From Microbaculum sp051390635 (GTDB lineage Bacteria > Pseudomonadota > Alphaproteobacteria > Rhizobiales > Tepidamorphaceae): 64,000 nt of DNA. A program made the translations under genes and the position numbers. Location of the stretch: NCBI RefSeq assembly GCF_051390635.1, contig NZ_JBPODT010000002.1:62001-126000 (forward strand). Reading direction: 5' to 3'. Numbering within the stretch: position 1 is the stretch's first letter; each line of letters opens with the position of its first letter. Of the stretch, positions 41,703-50,052 are shown piece after piece. A model generated the notes under the pieces. That model was not told the DNA's origin and did no database searches. It was given only the letters and a program-made list of their open reading frames with translations.

Positions 41703-42155
41703 ATGCGGTTGACCAAGCAGACCGGATACGCCCTGCGCATCCTTCTTCACTGCGCGCTGTCGCCAGAGCGGTCGGTGACGGTTGCCGAGATCGCGCGCAC
41801 CCAGCACATCACCGAGCACAACGTCTTCAAGATCGTGCCGATGCTGGTCGAGGGCGGTTTCCTGGAGACGACGCGCGGCCGCGGCGGCGGCATCAAGCTC
41901 GCCTGCGAGCCCGGGGATATCCGCATCGGCGACGTCGTGCGCGTCACCGAGGAAACGCATATCGAGGCCGAGTGCTTCGGCGGCGGCGCCGACTGCGCCA
42001 TTCGCCCGGTCGCGCCGATCAACCGCATCCTCGACGACGCGCTGAGCGCCTTCATCGAGGTGCTCGATCAGCACACGCTGCTCGACCTCGTCAGCGCGCG
42101 TCCGGCACGGCCCGGTGCACCGGATCTCCTGGAGAGGCTGGCGCCGGTCGGTTGA
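41703..42155 (+). CDS. Rrf2-family regulator (NsrR/RirA-like) lacking one cluster cysteine
   Basis: This 150-residue protein has the Rrf2 winged helix (RLTKQTGYALRILLHCAL; TVAEIARTQHITEHNVFKIV; GRGGGIKLA) and a C-terminal helix matching NsrR (FIEVLDQHTLLDL). Rrf2 Fe-S sensors carry three cysteines. Here C91 and C98 are in place (ECFGGGADCAI) but the position of the third, residue 104, is Ala. The protein may bind a cluster with another ligand or not at all. It lies between MaoC and asparaginase; its target is not evident. Confidence 0.87.
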   Translation: MRLTKQTGYALRILLHCALSPERSVTVAEIARTQHITEHNVFKIVPMLVEGGFLETTRGRGGGIKLACEPGDIRIGDVVRVTEETHIEAECFGGGADCAIRPVAPINRILDDALSAFIEVLDQHTLLDLVSARPARPGAPDLLERLAPVG

Positions 42156-42179
42156 CCGCAATCGCATAGGGCCGCCGAT

Positions 42180-43211
42180 TTGTCCGCCAGTCCCGTCGTC
42201 GTCGAAGTCACCCGTGGCCCGCTGGTCGAAAGCCGTCATCGCGGCGCCCTGGCCATCGCCGATGCGAAGGGCCGCATCGTGTTTACCCTCGGCGACACGC
42301 ATTCGCCCGTCTATCCCCGCTCGGCGGTGAAGGCCTTGCAGGCGCTCCCGCTGGTCGAGGACGGCGGTGCCGATGCCTTCGGGTTCACGCCGGCCGAGAT
42401 CGCGCTCGCCTGTTCCTCCCACAACGGCGAGCCGGCCCACGTCGAGGCGGCCCGTTCAATGCTCGCCAAGGCCGGGCGCGACGAAAGCGACCTCGAATGC
42501 GGCCCGCAGCCGCCGGCCCGCGACGAGGACCGATGCGCCCTGCGCCAGGCCGGTCGGGTGCCCGGCCGCATCCACAACAATTGCTCCGGCAAGCACGCCG
42601 GCATGCTGGCTCTGGCGGTCCACATGGGCGTCGATCCGAAGGGCTATTCGACCGCGGATCATCCGGTTCAGCGCCGCGTGCGGCAGGCGATGCAGGACAT
42701 GACCGGCGCCGCGCTGTCGGCGGACCGCTGCGGCATCGACGGCTGCTCGATCCCGACCTGGGCCGCGCCGCTCGACGCCTGGGCCGTCGCGTTTGCGCGG
42801 GTCGCCACGGGCGAGGGCGTCGGCGAAGGCCGCGCGGCGGCGCTGAAGCGTATCCGCGAGGCCTGCCTAGCGCATCCCTTCATGGTCGCGGGGTCGGGCA
42901 GGTTCTGCACCCTGTTGATGCAGCGGGCCGGACCGCAGGCCTTCGTCAAGACCGGTGCCGAAGGCGTGTTCTGCGCCGCCTTCCCCGAGACCGGCCTTGG
43001 CGTCGCCCTGAAGATCGACGATGGTGCCTCGCGGGCCTCGGAGGCGCTGATGGCCGCCACCGTCCTCGCGTGCGCCGGGCTGAACGACAGTCAGAAGGCG
43101 GCGGTCGCGCCGATGGCCAATCCGCCGGTCGTGAACCGCATGGATCTTCGGGTCGGCGAGATCCGTGTCGCCGCCGCCGTTCGCGACCGGATCGCGGCTG
43201 CCATGCGCTGA
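42180..43211 (+). CDS. Rhizobial-type (class 3) L-asparaginase
   Basis: This 343-residue protein belongs to the asparaginase II (Rhizobium etli AnsA/ReAV) family. Residues I recall for ReAV fall at the same numbers here: S48 and K51 (RSAVKAL), S80 (CSSHNGE), and the metal site C135, K138 (NNCSGKHAG) and C189 (DGCSIP). It hydrolyses L-asparagine to aspartate and ammonia. It starts with TTG at 42180, 24 bp after the Rrf2 stop. Numbering agreement with ReAV supports the TTG. Confidence 0.92.
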   Translation: MSASPVVVEVTRGPLVESRHRGALAIADAKGRIVFTLGDTHSPVYPRSAVKALQALPLVEDGGADAFGFTPAEIALACSSHNGEPAHVEAARSMLAKAGRDESDLECGPQPPARDEDRCALRQAGRVPGRIHNNCSGKHAGMLALAVHMGVDPKGYSTADHPVQRRVRQAMQDMTGAALSADRCGIDGCSIPTWAAPLDAWAVAFARVATGEGVGEGRAAALKRIREACLAHPFMVAGSGRFCTLLMQRAGPQAFVKTGAEGVFCAAFPETGLGVALKIDDGASRASEALMAATVLACAGLNDSQKAAVAPMANPPVVNRMDLRVGEIRVAAAVRDRIAAAMR

Positions 43212-43275
43212 TCGCTGTTGGCGGAGCCGCGCCGCTCGCCTATAAATCGATGAACCAAAACATGGGAGATCTGCC

Positions 43276-44445
43276 ATGACCGCCTGCATCGTCGGCTGGG
43301 CCCATTCGCCCTTCGGAAAGCTCGAGGGCGAGACCGTCGAGAACCTCATCGTCACGGCTGCGAACCAAGCACTTGCACATGCAGGTATTGGTCCGAAGGA
43401 CGTCGACGAGATCGTGCTGGGCCATTTCAATGGCGGCTTTTCTCCGCAGGACTTCACCGCCTCGCTGGTGTTGCAGTCGAGCGACGACCTGCGCTTCAAG
43501 CCGGCGACGCGCGTCGAGAACGCCTGCGCCACCGGGTCGGCCGCCGTTCACCAGGGCATCAAGACGATCCGCGCCGGCGCCGCCAAGGTCGTGCTCGTCG
43601 TCGGCGTCGAGCAGATGACGGCGACGCCTGGCCCGGAAATCGGCAATATCCTGCTGAAGGCCTCGTATCTGCCGGAGGACGGCGAAACGCCGGCCGGGTT
43701 CGCCGGTGTCTTCGGCAAGATCGCCCACAACTACTTCCAGCGCTGGGGCGACCAGTCCGACGCGCTGGCCCGGATCGCCGCGAAGAACCACAAGAACGGC
43801 GTCAACAACCCCTACGCCCAGATGCGCAAGGACTTCGGCTACGAGTTCTGCCGCGTCGAAAGCGAGAAGAACCCGCTCGTCGCCGGCCCGCTGAAGCGCA
43901 CCGACTGCTCGCTGGTCTCCGACGGCGCCGCGGCGATCGTGCTGGCCGATACCGAGACCGCGCTTCGGATGAACCGCGCGGTCGCATTCCGCGCCGCGAG
44001 CCATGTGCAGGATTTCCTGCCGATGTCGAAGCGCGACATCCTCAAGTTCGAAGGCGGAGCCGAGGCCTGGAAGCGGGCGCTGGCACAGGCCGGCGTCAAG
44101 ATCGACGATCTCTCCTTTGTCGAGACCCATGACTGCTTCACTATCGCGGAACTGATCGAATACGAGGCGATGGGGCTGGCGCCAGAAGGGCAGGGCGCGA
44201 AGATTGCGCTCGAAGGCCAGACCGAAATCGGCGGGCGCCTGCCGGTCAACCCCTCGGGCGGCCTGAAGGCAAAGGGCCACCCGATCGGCGCCACCGGCGT
44301 CTCCATGCACGCGCTGACCGCCATGCAGCTCTGCGGCAACGCGCCGGACGGCATGCAGATCGAGAACGCCGAACTGGGCGGCATCTTCAACATGGGCGGC
44401 GCCGCGGTGGCCAACTACGTCTCGATCCTCGAGCGGATCAAGTAG
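43276..44445 (+). CDS. SCP2-type thiolase-like enzyme
   Basis: This 389-residue thiolase-fold enzyme has nucleophilic Cys84 in VENACATGSAAVHQG, and KGHPIGATG with the active-site His. The C-terminal CxG motif of classic thiolases is absent (FNMGGAA). A THDCFTIAELIEYE motif instead supplies the second Cys, as in SCP2 thiolases. It probably cleaves or forms 3-oxoacyl-CoA in lipid or sterol-type metabolism. GGGAG precedes the ATG. Confidence 0.9.
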   Translation: MTACIVGWAHSPFGKLEGETVENLIVTAANQALAHAGIGPKDVDEIVLGHFNGGFSPQDFTASLVLQSSDDLRFKPATRVENACATGSAAVHQGIKTIRAGAAKVVLVVGVEQMTATPGPEIGNILLKASYLPEDGETPAGFAGVFGKIAHNYFQRWGDQSDALARIAAKNHKNGVNNPYAQMRKDFGYEFCRVESEKNPLVAGPLKRTDCSLVSDGAAAIVLADTETALRMNRAVAFRAASHVQDFLPMSKRDILKFEGGAEAWKRALAQAGVKIDDLSFVETHDCFTIAELIEYEAMGLAPEGQGAKIALEGQTEIGGRLPVNPSGGLKAKGHPIGATGVSMHALTAMQLCGNAPDGMQIENAELGGIFNMGGAAVANYVSILERIK

Positions 44446-44468
44446 GACTGTCCCGGGGTGTCCGTCTG

Positions 44469-44487
44469 TGCCGGGCGCGCCCCGGCA
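44469..44487 (+). terminator. Hairpin after the thiolase gene
   Basis: TGCCGGG (44469-44475) and CCCGGCA (44481-44487) form a 7-bp stem with a 5-base loop, 24 bp after the thiolase stop and before the converging beta-helix gene. There is no T tract. It may be a degenerate relative of the dispersed palindromes. Confidence 0.4.
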
Positions 44488-44566
44488 TAGACCGTTTAAG
44501 GGATCATCGAAGGACTTGAGCCTCGCGTCATGTTCTGGCGCGCTCCGGGCTTTTGTCCGCCGTGCC

Positions 44567-45913
44567 TCACCCCACCCGGTTCCGGGCAATCGTCAGCGCG
44601 GGATAGACCTCCGCACTGTCTTCGGCGAGGTCGCCGGTGACGACGGTGTCCCATTCCATGCCGAGGATCGCCGCCTTCGAGACCTGCGAGATCACGTTGT
44701 CAGTGACGAGCACGGCTTCGATGCCCTCGACGACCGAGATCTCGAAGCCGACGGCGGCCTTGCGCACGACATTGCCGGTCGCCGTGACGTTGCGCAGATA
44801 GGGGCCGAAGCCGAGCGCGAAGCCCGAGGCCGCGGCGTTCTCCACGACGTTGCCGGTCAGGGTCGTGTCGGCGGAGACGAAGATGCCGTTGCCGCGGGGC
44901 TCCGGAAAATCACCGATCTCGATATTGCGGATCAGGTTGCCCGAGACGACGGCGAGATGGCCGCCCTGGTCGAGGTTGGTGACGGAAATGCCGTGCGTCG
45001 CCGTGTCGACGATGTTGTTGGCCACCACCGCCCCGTCGTAGGCGAACTCGACGAATATCGCCACTTCGCCGAGCCGGGTGCAGTTGTTCTGGGCGACGAT
45101 GACGTTGGAACCGGAATTGACGCGGATCGCGGAAAAGGTGCAGTCGCGCACATGATTGCCGGTCACGGTGACGTCGCCGCCGCGGAAGACGACGATGCCG
45201 TTGCCGTAGGGCCCGTCGCCGCCGGACCGGTTGTGGATGCGTTCCACACGGTTGTTCGCGATCATCGCTCCGTCCGGCTGCTTCGTCGACTGCCAGACCA
45301 TGATGCCATTGTCGCCGCAGTCGAAGACATGGTTGCCGGTGATGTCGAGGTCGTTGCCGTCGAGCGAGAACAGGCCGGCGCCGAGCGCCCCGCTGATGGA
45401 GGTGTTGGCGACGCGGCCGCCGCAGTCGTTCAGATAGAGCCCGTCGGCCCAGCTGTTCTCGATCGTGCAATCGGTGATGGATACGGCCTTGATCCCGGTC
45501 AGGTCGACCAGTGCCTGGGCGCCGCCGAGTGCGCGCGCCATGCCGTCGAACACGAGCCCGTCGAGGCCAACGGTGTCGCCGCCCTGCGCGGCCACAAGCG
45601 CGCTGTCGCCGAGCGCCACTAGTCGGCTTGCGCCGGCGATGCCGGTGATGCGGGCGCCGGAGCGCAGCACCAGGCCGGTTGCAAGATAGCGTCCCGGCGG
45701 CAGGAACAGCGGCGTGCCGGTGATCCGCGTCTCGTCGACCGCCCGCTGTAGCGCGGCTGTCTGGTCGGTCGTGCTGTCGGCGACGATGCCGAATCGCGCC
45801 GCGTCGAGGCCATAGGCCTGCGCGCATGCCGGCCGCGCGGCGGCCCCCGTCGCGGCGAGGGCCGCGCCGGAAAGAAGGAACCCGCGGCGGGTTATCCGCG
45901 TTGTCGCAATCAT
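44567..45913 (-). CDS. Tat-exported right-handed parallel beta-helix protein
   Basis: This 448-residue protein has a twin-arginine leader (TRITRRGFLLSGAALAATGA, cleavage after ACA). The rest is a parallel beta-helix with repeating turns such as DLDITGNHVFDCGDNGIMVW, VTVTGNHVRDC and TTLTGNVVENAAASGFALG. It matches a Tat-exported repeat family (TIGR03808 as I recall) of unknown role found in rhizobia and relatives. Folds of this type bind or cleave polysaccharide, but no catalytic residues are recognised. The ATG at 45913 follows GGAGAGG. Confidence 0.85.
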   Translation of the reverse strand: MIATTRITRRGFLLSGAALAATGAAARPACAQAYGLDAARFGIVADSTTDQTAALQRAVDETRITGTPLFLPPGRYLATGLVLRSGARITGIAGASRLVALGDSALVAAQGGDTVGLDGLVFDGMARALGGAQALVDLTGIKAVSITDCTIENSWADGLYLNDCGGRVANTSISGALGAGLFSLDGNDLDITGNHVFDCGDNGIMVWQSTKQPDGAMIANNRVERIHNRSGGDGPYGNGIVVFRGGDVTVTGNHVRDCTFSAIRVNSGSNVIVAQNNCTRLGEVAIFVEFAYDGAVVANNIVDTATHGISVTNLDQGGHLAVVSGNLIRNIEIGDFPEPRGNGIFVSADTTLTGNVVENAAASGFALGFGPYLRNVTATGNVVRKAAVGFEISVVEGIEAVLVTDNVISQVSKAAILGMEWDTVVTGDLAEDSAEVYPALTIARNRVG

Positions 45914-46143
45914 GACCTCTCCACCAGAAATCCCGACGCCAAACGAGGCGCGACCAGCATGGCACGCGGATCGCTCCGCCCGGTTAACGGCCCGGCACAA
46001 CGAGAATTCTGGACATTGCCACCTGCCATGTTGCCCACACCGGTCCCACGGCCTATCTATGTGCAGCGGTTGGGGGCAGCCGTGGACAGGCTCCTGAGCT
46101 TCACATTCCCCTGAACCGGTTCACCGCACGAGGAGGGACAAAA

Positions 46144-46743
46144 ATGGCTTTCGAACTTCCCGATCTGCCCTACGCTTACGACGCATTGGCGCCGTATATG
46201 TCGGCCGAGACGCTGGAATTCCATCACGACAAGCATCACCTGGCTTACGTCAACAACGGTAACAACCTGCTCAAGGGCACCGAGTGGGAAGGCAAGAGCC
46301 TGGAGGAGGTCGTCAAGGGCTCCTTCGGCAAGAACCAGGGGCTCTTCAACAACGCCGGTCAGCATTACAACCATCTCCATTTCTGGAACTGGATGAAGCC
46401 GAATGGCGGCGGCAACAAGCTTCCCGAGAAGCTTGCCAGCGCCATCGAGTCCGATCTCGGCGGCTACGACAAGTTCCGCGAGGCGTTCATCAATGCCGGC
46501 GTGACCCAGTTCGGGTCTGGCTGGAGCTGGCTGGCCGTGAAGGATGGCAAGCTCGAAGTGATGAAGACGGCCAACGGCGAGAGCCCGCTGGTGCACGGCG
46601 CGACCCCGATTCTCGGCTGCGACGTGTGGGAGCATTCCTATTACATCGACTATCGCAACCGGCGCCCGGACTATCTCGCCGCCTGGGTCGATCACCTGAT
46701 CAACTGGGAATATGTCGAGGAGCAGTTCGAAAAAGCGTCCTGA
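46144..46743 (+). CDS. sodB: Iron superoxide dismutase
   Basis: This 199-residue enzyme has metal ligands at H27 (LEFHHDKHH), His in NAGQHYNHLHFW, and Asp/His in CDVWEHSYYIDY. The Gln in FNNAGQHYNH occupies the position that marks Fe-SOD, where Mn enzymes have Gly. It converts superoxide to oxygen and peroxide in the cytosol. GAGGAGGGA precedes the ATG. A strong intrinsic terminator follows its stop. Confidence 0.96.
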   Translation: MAFELPDLPYAYDALAPYMSAETLEFHHDKHHLAYVNNGNNLLKGTEWEGKSLEEVVKGSFGKNQGLFNNAGQHYNHLHFWNWMKPNGGGNKLPEKLASAIESDLGGYDKFREAFINAGVTQFGSGWSWLAVKDGKLEVMKTANGESPLVHGATPILGCDVWEHSYYIDYRNRRPDYLAAWVDHLINWEYVEEQFEKAS

Positions 46744-46768
46744 CGCCATATCGAACGCCTTTTCACGG

Positions 46769-46794
46769 AAAACGGGGCCTCGCGCCCCGTTTTT
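46769..46794 (+). terminator. Intrinsic terminator of sodB
   Basis: A 10-bp stem AAAACGGGGC (46769-46778) / GCCCCGTTTT (46784-46793) with loop CTCGC is followed by a T run. It lies 26 bp after the sodB stop and is the clearest rho-independent terminator in the window. Confidence 0.93.
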
Positions 46795-46881
46795 CATATG
46801 CGCGTCATAGTTCGCTGCTGCCCTTGCCATGCGGTCTGCGCCGGACTACGCGAGTGAGACCACGAACAAGGGAATGGCGCC

Positions 46882-47862
46882 ATGCTGAGCATCCATGTCG
46901 CGACGGATCGGGGCTTGCAGCTGGTGCCGGACGCCGGCGCTCGGCCCGACTTGCCGTCCGATGCAGTCTGGATAGACCTCCTGAATCCGACCTCGGAGGA
47001 GGAGGCGCAGCTCGAGCACTGGCTGACGATCGACGTGCCGAGCCGCGAGGAAATGCGCGAGATCGAGGTGTCCAGCCGCCTGTTCGAGGAAGACGGCGCG
47101 CTGTACATGACCGTCGTCGCGCTTCTGAACGCCGATGGCGAGAACCCCACCCTGACCGACGTCACGTTCATTCTGGTCGGGCGCCGTCTGGTGACCGTGC
47201 GGTATGCCGAGCCGCGGCCGATCACGCTTTTCTTGCAGCGCGCCCCGAAGATCGGTCCCGCCTGCCAGAACGCCGATTTCGTGCTTGTCGGGCTGATCGA
47301 GGCCTTCATCGACCGCATCGCCGACGTTCTGGAACATGCCGGCCTGGATGCTGACCGCATCGGCGACGACGTCTTCCTGCGCGAATCCTCGAAGCCCATA
47401 AAGACCGATGATTTCAGGAAGACGGTCGCGCGCATCGCCCGCACCGGCGACCTGACCTCCAAGGCCCGCGAGAGCCTTGTGACGATTTCGCGCCTTCTCA
47501 CGTTCATGTCGGCCGGGCCGGGATCGGTGAAGCTGTCGAAGGACGTCAAGCTGCACCTGAAGACGGCGGTGCGCGATGCCAATCAGCTGGCCGACCACGC
47601 CACCTATCTGGCAACCAAGACGGAGTTCCTGCTCGACGCGACGATGGGGCTCATCAACATCGAGCAGACGAACATCATCAAGATCTTCTCGGTTGCCGCG
47701 GTCGCCATGATGCCGCCGACGCTGATCGCCTCCATCTACGGCATGAACTTCCAGTTCATGCCGGAGCTCAATGAGAAGTGGGCCTATCCGCTGGTCCTCG
47801 TCGTGATGATCGCCTCCGCGCTCGCGCCCTACTTCTATTTCAAGCGCAAGGGCTGGCTGTAG
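46882..47862 (+). CDS. corA: CorA-family divalent metal transporter
   Basis: This 326-residue protein has a large cytosolic N-terminal domain and two C-terminal helices. The selectivity motif YGMNFQFMPEL precedes the second helix and the C-terminus is basic (YFYFKRKGWL). It transports Mg2+ or a related divalent ion; some family members carry Co2+, Ni2+ or Zn2+. It begins 88 bp after the sodB terminator, with no long leader for a Mg riboswitch. Confidence 0.94.
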   Translation: MLSIHVATDRGLQLVPDAGARPDLPSDAVWIDLLNPTSEEEAQLEHWLTIDVPSREEMREIEVSSRLFEEDGALYMTVVALLNADGENPTLTDVTFILVGRRLVTVRYAEPRPITLFLQRAPKIGPACQNADFVLVGLIEAFIDRIADVLEHAGLDADRIGDDVFLRESSKPIKTDDFRKTVARIARTGDLTSKARESLVTISRLLTFMSAGPGSVKLSKDVKLHLKTAVRDANQLADHATYLATKTEFLLDATMGLINIEQTNIIKIFSVAAVAMMPPTLIASIYGMNFQFMPELNEKWAYPLVLVVMIASALAPYFYFKRKGWL

Positions 47863-47996
47863 ACCCGCTTCCGGCAGGTTCCTCTCGGCGATTCGCACTT
47901 CCATAAGTCGCCTCGGATAACCGCGAAGGAACCGGGCCTCGCTCCCGGCGCGGCTCGAGGGCCTGCCGTTGGTCCAGAAAACGCTTGATCATAAAA

Positions 47997-48011
47997 TATA
48001 GGAGTCCTATA
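47997..48011. promoter_or_regulatory. Palindrome over the marR ribosome-binding site
   Basis: TATAGGA-G-TCCTATA is a perfect 7-bp-arm palindrome ending 9 bp before the ATG of the MarR gene, in an AT-rich patch. It includes the AGGAG Shine-Dalgarno. It is a likely autoregulatory operator for the MarR protein and could also form an RNA hairpin. Confidence 0.65.
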
Positions 48012-48019
48012 CAAAATGC

Positions 48020-48655
48020 ATGGCGAACGAATTGACGGAACAGGTCGCCTTCGGGCTGGCGAAAATCGGGGCTGTGCTGAGAACCGCGCAATGGCGCGCG
48101 GGCGAGCAGAGCGGTCTTACCCCCACGCAGATCGGCATCCTCACGACCCTGTATCGGCTGGGGCCAGACCGCGTGCAGGCGCTTGCCGGACAGCTCGGTG
48201 TGACGCACGCGACCGCTAGCGATGCCGTGACGGCTCTGCGCGGCAAGGGACTGGTCGAGAAGAGCCCGGATCCGCGCGATGGCCGCGCGGTCTTGGTGGG
48301 ACTGACGGAAAGCGGTCGTCGCGCGGCGCAGGAAAGCGGTGCCTATCCGCCGGAGTTGCTGACCGCCGTCGCAAGGCTGCGACCGGAAGACCAAGCGGGC
48401 CTGCGCCGATCCCTGACCGGAATCATTCGTTCATTGCAGGAATCCGGATTGATCGAACCGCAACGTCTTTGCGTGACGTGCCGGTTCTTTCGCCCCAATG
48501 CGCACCCTGGTTCGGACAAACCGCACCATTGCGCATTCGTGGATGCCGCCTTCGGGGACGCGTCGCTGCGCCTCGATTGCGGCGACCACGAAGAGGCCGA
48601 CGACGCCGACAAGGCGCGCCAGTGGACGCGCTTTCTGGAGGCGGCGTCGGATTGA
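48020..48655 (+). CDS. MarR-family regulator with C-terminal four-cysteine domain
   Basis: This 211-residue protein has a MarR winged helix at about residues 10-110 (LTPTQIGILTTLYRLG; LAGQLGVTHATASDAVTALRGKGLV; DGRAVLVGLTESG). Beyond the normal length is a tail with C151-x2-C154, C171 and C187 plus several His, which looks like a metal or Fe-S site. It precedes a thioredoxin-like protein, a periplasmic protein and a multicopper oxidase, so a metal or redox signal is likely. The ATG at 48020 follows the palindromic operator. Confidence 0.88.
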   Translation: MANELTEQVAFGLAKIGAVLRTAQWRAGEQSGLTPTQIGILTTLYRLGPDRVQALAGQLGVTHATASDAVTALRGKGLVEKSPDPRDGRAVLVGLTESGRRAAQESGAYPPELLTAVARLRPEDQAGLRRSLTGIIRSLQESGLIEPQRLCVTCRFFRPNAHPGSDKPHHCAFVDAAFGDASLRLDCGDHEEADDADKARQWTRFLEAASD

Positions 48656-48736
48656 GGAATGAGCGTCCCGTTCGCTGCAACGACCGGGACGCTCGAAATC
48701 GCCACCCCTCTAGGGAAAGAAAGGAAGCGATAAATC

Positions 48737-48982
48737 ATGACACAAAGTACGAAGTTCTACCACGCCGGCTGCGCCGTTTGCGTCGATGCCGAGCGCCGGT
48801 TTGCCGATGCGCTGGACCCCGATCGGTACGATGTCGAAGTCGTGCATCTGGGCGAAGCACCCGATCGGATCGCCGAAGCCGAGGCCGCCGGTGTGACGTC
48901 CGTTCCCGCCTTCGTCATGGACGGGCATCCCTACCACATCAACTTCGGCGCCTCGCTCGACGATCTGAAGGGAGGTGCGTGA
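48737..48982 (+). CDS. Thioredoxin/glutaredoxin-like mini-protein
   Basis: This 81-residue protein has a CAVC active site (C12, C15) after a first strand (TKFYHAG), then helices and TSVPAFVMDGHPYHINFGAS with the cis-Pro (SVP) of the thioredoxin fold. No signal peptide is visible, so it is probably cytosolic. It may reduce a disulfide or carry sulfur or metal. Its stop overlaps the next start by one base (TGATG). AAAGAAAGGAAG precedes the ATG. Confidence 0.82.
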   Translation: MTQSTKFYHAGCAVCVDAERRFADALDPDRYDVEVVHLGEAPDRIAEAEAAGVTSVPAFVMDGHPYHINFGASLDDLKGGA

Positions 48983-49728
48983 TGACGGCGCGCACCATCG
49001 CGCTTGCCGCCTCCGCGGCGTTGGCTATCGCGGCAACGGCAGTCCAGGCACATGACGGGACCGGCGGCATCAAGGCCGAAGGGTCGAATACGGCGATGCC
49101 CGACTTCGATCTGGTTCACGCCAGGATCACGACCGAAGGCAACGTTGCGGTGTTTCACATGGCCGTCTCCGGCAAGGCCGGTCAATCCAGGCCCGCAGCC
49201 ACCGGAAAGCTCGCCGGTTCGCACGTATTCGCCTATGTCTGGCCAACCAGCGTGGACCCCGCCGTCGTCGGTTTCGAGCCGAAGGCGGGCATCCTGTCCA
49301 TGGTGATCACCGCGCATCCCGACTTCGACGATACGCCGCTATTTGACGAGAATGGCGACGGCGATCTGGGCAATGACGGCGACCTGTGGCACAGCCATTG
49401 GGTGGTCCTCGGTCCCGACGATGCCTGCGGCGAGGGCGCGCTCAAGGTGATCGACATCCCGGATGGGGCCAAGCCGCGCTTGCCGGCGACGTGGCCGGGC
49501 CTGCCCATCCTGATCGACAGTCCCGGCTGGGACCCGGTTCTTGACGCGGAAACGGTCGAGGTTCGTGTGCCGTTCTCCGACATCTCCGTGGTCAATGCCG
49601 CGAAGTTCGATGGTGTGACCTCGGGGCTTCGCGTGAACGCCAATGTCCACGCGCCGCTCCTGTGCGTGACGGATGTCTTCGATGTCGCGTCCGGAGACCT
49701 GAGCCTGCCGGGCAGGGTCAACGAATAG
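48982..49728 (+). CDS. Exported protein of unknown function
   Basis: This 248-residue protein has a Sec signal peptide (MTARTIALAASAALAIAATA, cleavage after VQA) and a beta-rich body containing FHMAVSGKAGQSRP, HVFAYVWPTSVDP and an acidic loop DENGDGDLGNDGDLWHSHW that could bind Ca2+ or another metal. I do not recognise a domain. It is translationally coupled to the thioredoxin-like gene. A periplasmic redox or metal role is inferred from neighbours. Confidence 0.8.
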   Translation: MTARTIALAASAALAIAATAVQAHDGTGGIKAEGSNTAMPDFDLVHARITTEGNVAVFHMAVSGKAGQSRPAATGKLAGSHVFAYVWPTSVDPAVVGFEPKAGILSMVITAHPDFDDTPLFDENGDGDLGNDGDLWHSHWVVLGPDDACGEGALKVIDIPDGAKPRLPATWPGLPILIDSPGWDPVLDAETVEVRVPFSDISVVNAAKFDGVTSGLRVNANVHAPLLCVTDVFDVASGDLSLPGRVNE

Positions 49729-49871
49729 AGGGCAGTCAACGACAACGCCCTCCATCCGCCACGATGGTCTTCCCGGGAGGGATCGCGATAGCTGCCGATA
49801 GGTAGGCCCCCGCGACGTACGGTCCCCTGCAATTTCCGGGACGGTCACGGTCCGGATGACCCTGAACTGAC

Positions 49872-49897
49872 GCCGGCGGTGGCGAGGTGCCGCCGGC
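49872..49897 (+). other. Stem-loop in the gap before the multicopper oxidase
   Basis: GCCGGCGG (49872-49879) and CCGCCGGC (49890-49897) form an 8-bp perfect stem with a 10-base loop. It lies in the 324-bp gap 49729-50052, which otherwise contains no recognised feature or likely coding frame. It could end the preceding operon; there is no T tract. Confidence 0.55.
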
Positions 49898-50052
49898 GCC
49901 CCCTTGCGCACGTCGCAGGAGAAACAACGGCGCGGATCGGAATTGGTACGGCCCGGGCCGTGAAATTTCGAATGGCCTGCCTTAGATGTATCGCTAGTAT
50001 CGGGATCTCGCCCCTCCGCTTTGGACTGTCATTCACGGGAGCGTTGAATCGA

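Noticed and set aside
46795..46881. A magnesium riboswitch before corA
   Set aside because: The gap after the sodB terminator is under 90 bp, too short for a ykoK or mgtA type leader.
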